Part shown: in pieces, positions 34,095 to 41,926 of the stretch
Layout of the letters: each line of letters opens with the position of its first letter
Position numbering within the stretch: the stretch's first letter is position 1
DNA from: Parvibaculaceae bacterium
GTDB lineage: Bacteria > Pseudomonadota > Alphaproteobacteria > Parvibaculales > Parvibaculaceae
Reading direction: 5' to 3'
DNA length: 41,926 nt
Assembly (NCBI GenBank): GCA_029209985.1
Contig: JARGNZ010000002.1
Coordinates: 178,244 to 220,169 of the forward strand
The notes under the pieces: model-generated
The model's input: the letters and a program-made list of their open reading frames with translations, nothing else
What the model was told of the DNA's origin: nothing
Databases searched by the model: none
Translations under genes and position numbers: made by a program

Positions 34095-35305
34095 GCCGCA
34101 TCTCCTGATGTCGGGGGAGTGCCTGAGGATGGTTTATCTGTGGGACGGATACGGTCAATAACAGCGTACCAGCCGTTGATAACCCATTTGTCAAAAGGGG
34201 CCCCGGCTATGCTGGCCAACGCCATACCAATCACCCCAATGGGCAATAGATAATAGGCGACAACGGCGATCTTGCTGCTATCGGCCATATTGAACAACCC
34301 TAGGGCCAAGAGGCGGGCGAGTAGGGCAAAAACAATCGCGATGACTAAGCGTGTTGCATAACCCCGCCGATTGAATTCAGCAGAAATAAGCGACGCAATG
34401 GCGATGCAGGCAAGCATCAGGGGAAACAAGTTGGAGACTAAGCGGTCGTGCAGCTCAGCCAGCAGCTTTCCTCGATTGCGTTCTGAATACGCATCCGTCG
34501 GGTCATATTCAAAGAGTTCCCACAAATATCTTTCCCGCGCTTCCAAATAGCCTTTGTTGCGATTCGGCGCTAAGGCGGACAAGTCATATGTGTAGGTCGC
34601 AAAATGAAGCACAGTGATGGACGTTTTATCGGGCATCTCCGGGTCATTAGTTTTGTTGTGAGAGGCCCGTTGAACGGTGCCATTGAACATGACCAACCGG
34701 GGGCCAGCGGCAGAACGGATCAATTGCCCCGTATCCGCCATATATGTCACTGGCTCACCGGGCTTGCGGTTGTCGTGCACCAAAATACCTTCGATGATAC
34801 CGTTCCCAGAACGCTCCCGAACATAAACCGTTAAGCCACTGATTGGATTGGTGAAAGAGCCTTCACGGATCATCGAGGAGGCGATATCGGCCCGAATGTC
34901 ATAAATCCGCGTTTTCAGTTCTCTGTGAGCGGCGGGCATGATGTAGAGATTGAGCAGGAAGACCACGAGCGAGATCAAACTGGCGAAACCCAAAATCGGC
35001 AAGGCAATGCCCCAGCGGCTCAATCCGGCAGAAAACATCACAACCAGCTCGCTGTCCGTATAGGCTTTATGAAGTGCGAAAAGCACCCCGAAAAACAAAG
35101 AGATAGGTAAAACGATTGCCAAAACAGTGGGCAGCACCAGAAGGGTCAGAAGAAAAAATGTGCCTGAGCCCTGACCTTGGGCAATCACCACATCCAACAA
35201 TTGCAAAGCTTGTGTTAGCCAAATGATGCCAGTCAAAACCACCGTCGCAATGGCAAAGGGTGTAAACGTCAGTCTAAGAAGGTATCGGCTCAAGGCAGAA
35301 AACAT
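34091..35305 (-). CDS. lptF: LPS export permease LptF
   Basis: LptF is the partner permease of LptG. The 404 residues start with LSRYLLRLTF and share the LptF/G fold: three N-terminal helices, the SELVVMFSAGLSRW coupling element, a periplasmic domain (about 100-270) and three C-terminal helices. A hydrophilic tail of about 35 residues follows, rich in S, P, T and D. It begins the lptF-lptG-lptD-surA-pdxA-rsmA run and is divergent from pepA, an arrangement shared with many Gram-negative bacteria. Confidence 0.95.
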   Translation of the reverse strand: MFSALSRYLLRLTFTPFAIATVVLTGIIWLTQALQLLDVVIAQGQGSGTFFLLTLLVLPTVLAIVLPISLFFGVLFALHKAYTDSELVVMFSAGLSRWGIALPILGFASLISLVVFLLNLYIMPAAHRELKTRIYDIRADIASSMIREGSFTNPISGLTVYVRERSGNGIIEGILVHDNRKPGEPVTYMADTGQLIRSAAGPRLVMFNGTVQRASHNKTNDPEMPDKTSITVLHFATYTYDLSALAPNRNKGYLEARERYLWELFEYDPTDAYSERNRGKLLAELHDRLVSNLFPLMLACIAIASLISAEFNRRGYATRLVIAIVFALLARLLALGLFNMADSSKIAVVAYYLLPIGVIGMALASIAGAPFDKWVINGWYAVIDRIRPTDKPSSGTPPTSGDAA

Positions 35306-35758
35306 CGATCAATGCACCAAAGTCGTCGCTGTAAAGCGATCATCGGATGAGACCTTCTATGCGATTTTCAAACGACGAATAGAGGGTATCAAATTAAAAC
35401 GAGGACTTAGCGTCCAAAGGGCTTCCCCAAGCCACCGTTTAAGATAGGATATTTTTACCAAGAAAACGAATGGATAAAACAATTTAGCGTAGAAAGATAA
35501 AGTACAAACGCACGAATCATTTCTAAACCTGTTTTGAGTGCAGGCCCGTGGCGGTGCCTTGCAATCGAAATCGGTTTTGACACGTAGGTTTCACGTGTAG
35601 AGGGGCTGAAAAGCAGATAGGGCGAAAACGAGTGCAGCCCAATAGCAGCCCTGCAGATGCTCAGCATCTTGCATACTTTATATTTCTGCTCATGCTGCCA
35701 CTTGCGAATGCGGCACCCAATGAAAGCAACAGGCCGAAGGGCCACGATGAGGCAATAC
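35306..35758. other. 453-base divergent region between lptF and pepA
   Basis: No gene is convincing here. It contains TTGACA (35577-35582) on the plus strand with only a poor -10 (TAGAGG, about 15 bases on). CACGT/ACGTG are arranged as an inverted repeat at 35581-35597 overlapping that -35. A tight stem AGATGCT-C-AGCATCT lies at 35655-35669, near the pepA leader. Promoters for both operons must be in this stretch but I cannot place them confidently. Confidence 0.5.
35581..35597 (+). promoter_or_regulatory. CACGT/ACGTG inverted repeat beside a pepA -35 candidate
   Basis: CACGT (35581-35585) and ACGTG (35593-35597) flank a 7-base spacer, directly overlapping TTGACA at 35577. The location would suit control of pepA transcription. 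Evidence is a short match only. Confidence 0.25.
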
Positions 35759-37246
35759 ATGATAAAAATTTCCTTTGCAGACATGGCGACACCAAAAGGC
35801 GAGGCCCTACTGGTTCTCACTGGAGAAGGTAAAACACTGTCCGGTGTTGCAGCCGATTTGGATGTGAAAACCGATGGGGCGCTTAAACGCGCAGCCAAAG
35901 CGGTGGAGTTCAGCGGTAAGCTTGGGTCCACCGTCGATGTGGTGGCACCAAAGGGAACAACGCTGACGCGTATTATTTTGATGGGCGCGGGCAAAGGCGC
36001 AGACCTCGATACGGACAAATTGGAAAAACTGGGTGGCAAGGTTGCTGCACGGTTAGCTAAAAATGGTCCCAAAGCCTCAGTCGTGATCGGAGAGATTAAA
36101 GGTCTCCCCGTAAGCATTGAAGAAGCCGCTGCTCATATTGGACTGGGCGCGAAACTGCGCGGCTATGCGTTCAATAAATACAAAACAAAAGCAAAGCCAA
36201 GCGAAAAAGAGCTGACCAGCCTTGTTGTACGTTCTGCCGTGTCCACAAAAGCACGTCGTCTCTTTGGCCCATTGGGCAAAGTCGGGGATGGTGTTTTGTT
36301 CGCGCGTGAATTGGTCAACGAACCTGCAAACGTCTTATTCCCTGCTGAATTTGCTGCACGCTTGAAAAAACTCACCGATCTTGGTGTGAAAGTTGAAGTC
36401 CTGACAGAGAAGCAAATGGCCCGCCTTGGCATGGGCGCATTGCTGGGTGTGGGGCAAGGCTCCGTGCGCGATAGCTTAATGGTGGTGATGCACTGGAACG
36501 GCGGCAAAAAAGCAGATCAACCTATTGCCTTCGTGGGTAAGGGCGTCTGCTTTGATACAGGCGGCATTTCCTTGAAACCCGGCGGTGGCATGGAAGATAT
36601 GAAAGGCGACATGGGCGGGGCCGCTTGTGTCTCTGGTCTCATGCACGCCTTGGCGGCGCGTAAAGCAAAAGCCAATGTCATCGGTGTGGTCGGCTTGGTT
36701 GAAAACATGCCAGATGCGAACGCACAACGTCCCGGTGATATTGTGACCTCCATGTCAGGGCAGACCATTGAAGTGATCAACACAGACGCAGAAGGCCGGT
36801 TAGTTTTGGCGGATGCGCTTTGGTACACACAAGATCGCTTCAAACCAAAATTCATGATCGATTTGGCAACATTGACCGGCGCCATCATGGTTGCGTTGGG
36901 CCAAGAATATGCAGGGCTCTTTTCCAACAACGATAAGCTGAGCGAGCAGCTCACGGAAGCTGGGTTGGAAACCGATGAAAAAGTCTGGCGGATGCCAATG
37001 ACGGCGAAGTTCGACAAAATGGTCGATAGCCGGTTTGCGGATATGAAAAATGTCGGCTCTCGGTACGGTGGCTCCATCACCGCTGCACAGTTTTTGCAGC
37101 GATACGTCAATGACACTCCATGGGCGCATTTGGACATTGCCGGTACTGCAATGAACTCCCCAAAATCCGACATCAATGTGAGCTGGGGGTCTGGCTACGG
37201 CGTTCGCCTTCTCAACCGCTTGGTTGAAGCACACTACGAGGGTTAA
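35759..37246 (+). CDS. pepA: Leucyl aminopeptidase (PepA)
   Basis: PepA is a hexameric two-metal aminopeptidase (M17) that trims N-terminal residues from peptides; in E. coli it also binds DNA. From the ATG at 35759 it has 495 residues, close to the family norm. The C-terminal catalytic domain holds K261 and D266 in [11 protein letters not shown], the [14 protein letters not shown] signature (341-354), and [11 protein letters not shown] near the end. I chose this start because TGAGG precedes it and MIKISFADM fits the family; upstream in-frame ATGs would add basic, Cys-rich residues that look non-coding. It runs with holC, divergent from the lpt operon, as in many proteobacteria. Confidence 0.96.
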   Translation: MIKISFADMATPKGEALLVLTGEGKTLSGVAADLDVKTDGALKRAAKAVEFSGKLGSTVDVVAPKGTTLTRIILMGAGKGADLDTDKLEKLGGKVAARLAKNGPKASVVIGEIKGLPVSIEEAAAHIGLGAKLRGYAFNKYKTKAKPSEKELTSLVVRSAVSTKARRLFGPLGKVGDGVLFARELVNEPANVLFPAEFAARLKKLTDLGVKVEVLTEKQMARLGMGALLGVGQGSVRDSLMVVMHWNGGKKADQPIAFVGKGVCFDTGGISLKPGGGMEDMKGDMGGAACVSGLMHALAARKAKANVIGVVGLVENMPDANAQRPGDIVTSMSGQTIEVINTDAEGRLVLADALWYTQDRFKPKFMIDLATLTGAIMVALGQEYAGLFSNNDKLSEQLTEAGLETDEKVWRMPMTAKFDKMVDSRFADMKNVGSRYGGSITAAQFLQRYVNDTPWAHLDIAGTAMNSPKSDINVSWGSGYGVRLLNRLVEAHYEG

Positions 37247-37252
37247 GCCGCT

Positions 37253-37702
37253 ATGGCTGAGGTGCTATTCTATCACCTAACACGTGCGACGTTAGAGGGG
37301 ACCTTACCGGGTCTCCTCGAGCGTTCGTTGGAGCGTGGCTGGAAGGCAATTGTGCAAACCAGCACCAAAGAACGCTGTGAAGCGTTAACCAGTGAGCTAT
37401 GGACCTATAAGGATGGAAGCTTTCTTCCTCACGGCACCCGTGAGGATGGCGACCCCGCCAAGCAACCAGTTTACCTGACCGATCAGGAAGAAAACCCGAA
37501 CGGCGCTCAAGTCATCTTTTTGGTTGATGGCAGTGTGCCCGGGGATCTATCCGCCTACGAACGATGTGTTCTCATGTTCGACGGTCTTAACGACGAAGCT
37601 GTCGCAGCCGCTCGCGGCCATTGGAAAACCCTACAAGGGGCAGGACACGCCGTCACCTATTGGAAGCAAGCCGAAACAGGCCGCTGGGAAAAAGCAGGCT
37701 AG
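37253..37702 (+). CDS. holC: DNA polymerase III subunit chi
   Basis: HolC (chi) links the clamp-loader to single-strand-binding protein at the replication fork. The 149 residues match the chi family: VLFYHLTRATLEGTLPGLLERSL at the N-terminus, an LWTYKDGSFLPHG segment, QPVYLTDQEENPNGA, and a closing TYWKQAETGRWEKAG. The start is 6 bases after the pepA stop, giving a pepA-holC pair seen widely in proteobacteria. It converges with the Sel1-repeat gene after a short gap and no clear terminator hairpin. Confidence 0.94.
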   Translation: MAEVLFYHLTRATLEGTLPGLLERSLERGWKAIVQTSTKERCEALTSELWTYKDGSFLPHGTREDGDPAKQPVYLTDQEENPNGAQVIFLVDGSVPGDLSAYERCVLMFDGLNDEAVAAARGHWKTLQGAGHAVTYWKQAETGRWEKAG

Positions 37703-37721
37703 GCCTTATTACTCCCCAACC

Positions 37722-37753
37722 CTATTCACAGCTCCCAAACTCTATTCACAGCT
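37722..37753. repeat. 12-base direct repeat at the holC/Sel1 gene junction
   Basis: CTATTCACAGCT occurs at 37722-37733 and 37742-37753 (period 20). The second copy holds the TAG stop (minus strand) and last codons of the Sel1-repeat gene. It looks like a small local duplication. Confidence 0.65.
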
Positions 37754-38302
37754 AATGTTGTGAGGGTCTTCTAAATGACTTTCCAACCCAAGGTTAGCGG
37801 AGCCGTTTTCACCGGCTTTGCGAAACAATGCGTGTGATTTTTCGATGTCCTGCGCAAGCTCATCATCATTTTCGTCGCCATATAAATGCGCGAGCGAGTG
37901 ATAGGCGCGTTCATAGCCTTGTTCAGCCGCACGCTTAAACCACTGAACCGCTAGATGTATGTTCGGCTCTACGCCGGTTCCGCAGTGGTAGGCAATTCCC
38001 AGATTAAACTGTGCTTCTGGATGACCTAAGTAGGCTGCCTTTTCGTACCATTCAAAAGAAGCCACATGATCTGTTTTGACAATACGTCCGACGGCATATT
38101 GCTGCCCGCGTTCAAACCAGAGACCGGCGAGATGGGCCTTCATTTTTTCTTCCAACCACCCAGGCGTTATGCTGTCAGCCTTCTCCATGCCATAGGGGTC
38201 ACGCTCTATGGCAGAGTGCGCCGCCTGTGGATAGGAGACGGTAAGCAGAAGGAGACCAACGGTTAGGGTGGACAAAATATAACGACGTCGAATATTGCAC
38301 AT
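37742..38302 (-). CDS. Secreted Sel1-repeat (SLR/TPR-like) protein
   Basis: A 186-residue protein with a signal peptide of about 30 residues (basic RRR, hydrophobic core, likely cut near AAHS-A). About three Sel1-like repeats follow. Visible pattern: A-S-F-E-W-Y-E-K-A-A-Y-L-G-H-P-E-A-Q-F-N-L-G, then A-V-Q-W-F-K-R-A-A-E-Q-G-Y, then SHALFRKAGENG. Sel1 repeats bind other proteins, often in envelope or signalling settings; this one should be periplasmic. I do not recognise a specific orthologue. It is alone, converges with holC, and its own promoter candidate is at 38339-38369. Confidence 0.75.
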   Translation of the reverse strand: MCNIRRRYILSTLTVGLLLLTVSYPQAAHSAIERDPYGMEKADSITPGWLEEKMKAHLAGLWFERGQQYAVGRIVKTDHVASFEWYEKAAYLGHPEAQFNLGIAYHCGTGVEPNIHLAVQWFKRAAEQGYERAYHSLAHLYGDENDDELAQDIEKSHALFRKAGENGSANLGLESHLEDPHNISCE

Positions 38303-38338
38303 CAGGTCACCAATCAGCTGTAGATCAAGTTTGAGTAC

Positions 38339-38369
38339 AGCATAATTGGTGAAATAGATGTTTTGTCAA
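38339..38369 (-). promoter_or_regulatory. Candidate promoter for the Sel1-repeat gene
   Basis: A perfect minus-strand -35 (TTGACA, 38369-38364) is followed after 19 bases by TATGCT (38344-38339), or after 18 by TTATGC. The gene start at 38302 lies about 35 bases further on. Confidence 0.45.
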
Positions 38370-38374
38370 TTCTA

Positions 38375-40282
38375 TTAAGGTGCCTTTTTGCTATCTTCGA
38401 ATTTCTCCAAAAGCAGCATCCATTTTTCTTCAGCTTTCTCCAGCGCCTTTTGTGCATTGGCGCGGCCACGCGCAAAGCGCTTGGCCTTGTCAGGCTCTTG
38501 CTGAAAGAGTTTGGGGTTGGCAAGGCGACGGTCAAACTTAGCAACCTCAGCGGCAATACGTTCGACCTCTAGGCCCGCTTCATCCGCCTTTTTCTTTAGG
38601 GGAGCACGCGCCTTGCGACGGTCTGCGGCCGCTTGGCGTGCAATTTTCTTCTCGCTGTCGCCAGCCTCTGCTTTCGCCTTTTCTTTTTTGTTCTGGCTCA
38701 TGGGGCCGCGTTTACGCGCGGGATCAAGCAACCATTTGGTATAGGCGTCCAGATCATCTTCCCACGGCGTGACCGAGCCATCAGACACGAGCCAAAGGCG
38801 TTCCGCGCACGCTTCAATCAAATGTCGGTCGTGACTAATGAGAATGACGGCGCCTTCAAAGTCATTGACCGCCAGCATCAACGCATCCCGCGCTTCCATG
38901 TCTAGGTGGTTGGTTGGCTCATCGAGAATGAGAACATGGGGCTTGCTGTATGTCGCGATTGCAAAGAGCAGACGAGCTTTCTCCCCGCCAGAGAGTTGCA
39001 ATATCTTCGTGTCAGCTTTGTTGGCACCAAATCCATAGAAACCAGCCTTTGCACGCACTTGGGCGATCGTCGCATCCGGCATGATACCGCGAAAAGCTTC
39101 ATAGGGCGTGTCGTTTGCGTTCAACTCGTCCAAGTTATGTTGCGCAATATAGGCAACATTGAGCTTCTTATGCTTAAAGAGATTGCCATCAGATGTTTGC
39201 AGCCGGTCCGCAACCAATTTGGCAAAGGTCGATTTCCCGTTGCCGTTGGCACCCAAAAGGGCAATCCGGTCATCTTGGTCAATCCGCAGATCCAGATTGC
39301 GCAAGATGGGTTTGCCTTCTTCGTAAGAGACGCTGGCTTTTTCCATCCGAATGATCGGCGAAGCAAGGGCGCGTTCCGCAAAAGGAAAATGGAACGGTGC
39401 AATACGTTCTTCCACGATAGAAGCTGGAGGAGCCATTTTCTCCAATGCCTTCACACGCGACTGGGCTTGTTTGGCTTTACTGGCTTTCGCTTTGAAGCGC
39501 TCCACAAAAGCTTCCATGTGGCGGCGTGCGTCTTCTTGTTTTTTCCGCTGAGACATTTGCTGCATCAGGTTTTCACGCCGTTGGCGTTCAAACCGCTCAA
39601 ACCCACCTGAGTAGTAAGTCAGCTTGAGTTGGTCCAAATGCAGAATGCCCGTGACAGAGCGGTTCAACAGATCCCGGTCGTGACTAACAATAATGACCGT
39701 ATAGGGATAGGAACGCAGAAAGCTCTCAAGCCAAATCGCCCCTTCAAGGTCAAGGTAGTTGGTCGGCTCATCAAGGAGCAGAATATCAGGCTCGGAAAAC
39801 AGCATGGCCGCAAGCGCCACCCGCATGCGCCACCCGCCAGAATAATCCGAGCAAGGCCGTGACTGCGTATCTTCTGGAAATCCTAAGCCTGCCAAAATAG
39901 CCGCCGCTTTGGCAGGCATGCTGTGTGCACCCATATCTGCTAGACGGGTCTGAATTTCGGCGATCCTGTGCGGATCGGTCGCAGTCTCTGATTCCTGCAT
40001 TAGAGCATGGCGCTCTTCATGGGCTTCCAAGACAAAGTCGATCAAACTGGTCTGCGTACCAGGCGCTTCTTGCGCAACTTGCCCCATGGTGGCTTTTTTG
40101 GGCAAGGTCACAGAGCCTGATTCTGGCGCAATATCGCCAGAAATCAGCCGTAAAAGGGTGGACTTGCCAGCCCCATTACGCCCAATAAGGCCCACTTTGT
40201 GGCCCTTTGGGATAGCGGCGGTCGCTTGCTCGAACAGCGCCCGGCCTTCAATTCGGTAGGTGAGATCATTAATATGTAACAT
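38375..40282 (-). CDS. ABC-F family ATPase (YheS-like)
   Basis: A 635-residue protein with two ABC domains and no membrane segments, as in ABC-F translation factors that act on the ribosome. N-domain: Walker [10 protein letters not shown] (near residue 34), signature YSGGWRMR, Walker [16 protein letters not shown] charged P-site-interaction linker (about residues 230-275, rich in R, K, Q and E) follows. C-domain: [33 protein letters not shown] Lys/Ala-rich coiled-coil tail (about 530-630) resembles YheS/Uup. The precise sub-family cannot be fixed by eye; resistance-type members cannot be excluded, but the core-genome context favours a housekeeping role. Confidence 0.9.
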   Translation of the reverse strand: MLHINDLTYRIEGRALFEQATAAIPKGHKVGLIGRNGAGKSTLLRLISGDIAPESGSVTLPKKATMGQVAQEAPGTQTSLIDFVLEAHEERHALMQESETATDPHRIAEIQTRLADMGAHSMPAKAAAILAGLGFPEDTQSRPCSDYSGGWRMRVALAAMLFSEPDILLLDEPTNYLDLEGAIWLESFLRSYPYTVIIVSHDRDLLNRSVTGILHLDQLKLTYYSGGFERFERQRRENLMQQMSQRKKQEDARRHMEAFVERFKAKASKAKQAQSRVKALEKMAPPASIVEERIAPFHFPFAERALASPIIRMEKASVSYEEGKPILRNLDLRIDQDDRIALLGANGNGKSTFAKLVADRLQTSDGNLFKHKKLNVAYIAQHNLDELNANDTPYEAFRGIMPDATIAQVRAKAGFYGFGANKADTKILQLSGGEKARLLFAIATYSKPHVLILDEPTNHLDMEARDALMLAVNDFEGAVILISHDRHLIEACAERLWLVSDGSVTPWEDDLDAYTKWLLDPARKRGPMSQNKKEKAKAEAGDSEKKIARQAAADRRKARAPLKKKADEAGLEVERIAAEVAKFDRRLANPKLFQQEPDKAKRFARGRANAQKALEKAEEKWMLLLEKFEDSKKAP

Positions 40283-40321
40283 GAGATTTCCTTCTTGATC
40301 CGCTCTCTAGCACACGAATGG

Positions 40322-40350
40322 TTGCTCCCGCCAGCCTCTCCGGCTATAAC
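40322..40350 (+). promoter_or_regulatory. Candidate ndk promoter
   Basis: TTGCTC (40322-40327), a 17-base spacer, and TATAAC (40345-40350) lie about 65 bases before ndk, in the 132-base divergent gap with the ABC-F gene. The -10 is strong and the -35 moderate. Confidence 0.45.
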
Positions 40351-40414
40351 CCGCGCAATTGTGGCGGGCGGTGCTCGCTTTTCTTTGATGTGCAACCGAA
40401 TGGAAACAGACCCA

Positions 40415-40837
40415 ATGGCTCTCGAACGCACCTTTTCTATCATTAAACCCGACGCTACACGCCGCAACTTGACCGGCAAAATTGTTGATCGTTTCGAATC
40501 TAACGGTCTTCGGATTGTTGCTTCTAAGCGCATCCACATGTCCCGCGAGCAAGCTGAAGGCTTCTACGCAGTACACAAAGAGCGCCCATTCTTTGGTGAA
40601 TTGGTCGACTTCATGATTTCCGGCCCAGTTGTGGTTCAGGTTCTTGAAGGCGAAAACGCTGTTTTGAAAAACCGCGAAATCATGGGCGCAACAAACCCAG
40701 AAGACGCCGATGCAGGTACTATCCGCAAAGATTTTGCTGAAAGCATCGAAGCAAACTCAGTGCACGGTTCAGACGCGCCTGAAACTGCTGCAGAAGAAAT
40801 CAAATTCTTCTTCTCTGATGCAGAGCTTGTTGGCTAA
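40415..40837 (+). CDS. ndk: Nucleoside diphosphate kinase
   Basis: Ndk moves phosphate between nucleoside tri- and diphosphates through a phospho-histidine. From the ATG at 40415 it has 140 residues, the family size, with [18 protein letters not shown] at the start and active H117 in [10 protein letters not shown]. In-frame ATGs upstream (40400, 40388) would add residues outside the family. The ribosome-binding site is weak (GGAAAC). The gene is monocistronic, with its own promoter candidate and a strong terminator. Confidence 0.97.
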   Translation: MALERTFSIIKPDATRRNLTGKIVDRFESNGLRIVASKRIHMSREQAEGFYAVHKERPFFGELVDFMISGPVVVQVLEGENAVLKNREIMGATNPEDADAGTIRKDFAESIEANSVHGSDAPETAAEEIKFFFSDAELVG

Positions 40838-40856
40838 GCCAATCGCTTATCACAAA

Positions 40857-40896
40857 GAAAAGCCCTCCGGAGCATATGCGCCGGGGGGCTTTTTTA
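40857..40896. terminator. Terminator between ndk and purN
   Basis: AGCCC-T-CCGG (40861-40870) pairs with CCGG-G-GGGCT (40881-40890), with one T-G pair and a 10-base loop. About six T's follow on the plus strand and A's precede it, so it can also serve the convergent purM-purN transcript. Confidence 0.9.
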
Positions 40897-40915
40897 GCGA
40901 CTATTTGGGAGCGCT

Positions 40916-41560
40916 CTACTGCGGGTGGCTCAGCACTGGCGCTTCTTCGGTTTCGTCTAGTCCTGAAAAGACAACTTTCTCACCCACCACACGGGCCTTG
41001 CCTTCTGCGACTAATTTCAGCGCGAGGGGATAGATTTTATGCTCTGCCACTAAAATACGCGCGGCGAGGGTGCTGGCTGTGTCATCACTATGCACAGGGA
41101 CCGCAGCTTGAGCCACGATCGGGCCATCATCCATTTCTGCACGCACAAAATGCACCGTACAGCCACTAATGCGCACCCCGGCTTCAATAGAGCGTTCATG
41201 CACATGCAGCCCCTTAAACGACGGCAACAGGGAAGGGTGAATGTTAAGCTGCTTATTGCGCCACTTCTCAACAAATCCATCGGTCAGAATGCGCATGAAG
41301 CCCGCAGAACAAATGAGTTCGACGCCAGCGGCTTGCAGGGCCTCATCTAGTGCCCCGTCAAAACTTTCGCGGTCTTCAAAGTCTTTGTGATTGATAACCT
41401 GATGGGGAATGCCCGCCGCTTCTGCCAACTCCAAACCACCCACGTTGGGGCGGTTGGAAATCACAGTCACAATCTCAGCAGGGAAATCGGCTTCCGCACA
41501 AGCATCTATAAGGGCTTGCAGGTTACTTCCGCGCCCGGAAATGAGGACACCAACCTTCAT
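40916..41560 (-). CDS. purN: Phosphoribosylglycinamide formyltransferase
   Basis: PurN formylates GAR with 10-formyl-tetrahydrofolate in purine synthesis. The 214 residues begin with MKVGVLISGRGSNLQALIDAC and carry the catalytic trio N106, H108 and D144 in NIHPSLLPSFKGLH and AEMDDGPIVAQ. The numbering agrees with the E. coli enzyme. The start overlaps the purM stop by 4 bases (ATGA), so the two are coupled. Together with purF and gmk it gives the window a purine theme, though they are separate transcripts. Confidence 0.97.
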   Translation of the reverse strand: MKVGVLISGRGSNLQALIDACAEADFPAEIVTVISNRPNVGGLELAEAAGIPHQVINHKDFEDRESFDGALDEALQAAGVELICSAGFMRILTDGFVEKWRNKQLNIHPSLLPSFKGLHVHERSIEAGVRISGCTVHFVRAEMDDGPIVAQAAVPVHSDDTASTLAARILVAEHKIYPLALKLVAEGKARVVGEKVVFSGLDETEEAPVLSHPQ

Positions 41561-41926
41561 GCGCCTGATCCCAGCTCACCTTGCATCAAAACAGCCGGTC
41601 CATCGCCACGCGCTGCAAGCGTGCCCAACTGGTAGACAGTCTCACCTTCGCTTTGCAAAATTTCAGTAACCTGTTCAGCCTTGTTCGCTTCCACAACAAC
41701 CACCATGCCGACGCCGCAATTGAATGTGCGGCTCATTTCGGAAAGTTCAATGCCGCCCAGTTTGCGAAGCCATTGGAACACAGCCGGCAAGGACCAAGAG
41801 GAACCATCAATGTGGGCCGCAAGAGTATCCGGCAGCACGCGCGGGATATTTTCGTCAAAACCACCGCCTGTAATGTGAGCCATGGCCTTCACAGCGCCAC
41901 TCTCACGGATGGCTTTGAGGAGAGGT
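41557..41926 (-). CDS. purM: Phosphoribosylformylglycinamidine cyclo-ligase, C-terminal fragment
   Basis: This is the 3' part of purM; the reading frame runs off the right edge of the window, so about 122 residues are seen. PurM closes the imidazole ring to give AIR. The segment AHITGGGFDENIPRVLP is a family hallmark, followed by PAVFQWLRKLGGIELSEM and FNCGVGMVVVV. It ends GSGA and its stop overlaps purN, the common purM-purN pair. Confidence 0.95.
   Translation of the reverse strand, partial: PLLKAIRESGAVKAMAHITGGGFDENIPRVLPDTLAAHIDGSSWSLPAVFQWLRKLGGIELSEMSRTFNCGVGMVVVVEANKAEQVTEILQSEGETVYQLGTLAARGDGPAVLMQGELGSGA

Noticed and set aside
35455-36117. 220-codon open frame on the minus strand across the pepA leader and start
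   Set aside because: It overlaps the well-supported pepA N-terminus, has low-complexity content and no ribosome-binding site, and resembles no family.
36517-37176. 219-codon minus-strand open frame inside pepA
   Set aside because: It is antisense to the conserved PepA catalytic domain; the frame is open because of the codon bias of the real gene.
40295-40414. N-terminal extension of Ndk
   Set aside because: It crosses the likely promoter, and the family begins at [14 protein letters not shown].
1-41926. tRNA, rRNA, CRISPR, insertion sequence, prophage or defence island
   Set aside because: I saw no cloverleaf-like sequence, spaced repeat array, transposase, integrase or terminal inverted repeats; the window is dense core genome.

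Overview
The window is about 42 kb of chromosome from a Gram-negative bacterium, most probably an alphaproteobacterium of moderate GC content. The evidence is the set of gene orders. These are yfgM-like/bamB/der, rpsF-rpsR-DUF2232-rplI followed by dnaB-alr, mlaE-mlaF-radA-cvpA-purF, fabD-fabG-acpP-fabF-mltG-yicC-gmk, and lptF-lptG-lptD-surA-pdxA-rsmA facing pepA-holC. This arrangement is familiar from alphaproteobacterial core genomes. I cannot name a genus from the sequence alone.

Layout. (1) 1-2140, plus strand: the end of a TPR protein, then two related polytopic membrane proteins of unknown function and a strong terminator. (2) 2525-7036, plus: panB (pantothenate), a YfgM-like membrane TPR protein, bamB (outer-membrane protein assembly) and der (ribosome GTPase), closed by a bidirectional terminator. 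(3) 7108-16153, minus, read from high to low coordinates: dnaB, alr, mlaE, mlaF, radA, cvpA, purF and a YciK-like SDR. (4) 16405-18962, minus: rpsF, rpsR, a DUF2232 membrane protein and rplI, with its own terminator at 16356-16384. (5) 19466-25774, plus: the fatty-acid synthesis cluster fabD-fabG-acpP-(terminator)-fabF, then mltG, yicC and gmk. (6) 25849-35305, minus: the LPS-export and outer-membrane-biogenesis run lptF-lptG-lptD-surA-pdxA-rsmA, followed by a zinc alcohol dehydrogenase with its own terminator. (7) 35759-37702, plus: pepA and holC. (8) 37742-40282, minus: a secreted Sel1-repeat protein and an ABC-F ATPase. (9) 40415-40837, plus: ndk. (10) 40916 to the end, minus: purN and the 3' part of purM.

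How it fits together. Most genes serve replication (DnaB, HolC, RadA), translation (S6, S18, L9, Der, ABC-F, RsmA), nucleotide supply (PurF, PurN, PurM, Gmk, Ndk) and envelope building. The envelope set covers fatty-acid elongation, D-alanine supply, the glycan terminase MltG, LPS transport, OMP assembly and lipid transport. Clusters are tightly packed, with 4-base start/stop overlaps at dnaB/alr, fabF/mltG, yicC/gmk, lptF/lptG and purM/purN. Two of these overlaps use TTG starts.

I found no RNA gene, insertion sequence, prophage, CRISPR array or toxin/defence island, and no convincing new multi-gene system. The parts worth a second look are regulatory or small. They are inverted repeats ahead of fabD, fabG and acpP, a 14-base motif shared by the fabG and acpP leaders, and a perfect 20-base palindrome between lptD and surA. 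There are also a repeated 12-mer ahead of the alcohol dehydrogenase, structured sequence ahead of panB, and the uncharacterised TPR/membrane-protein trio at the left edge.
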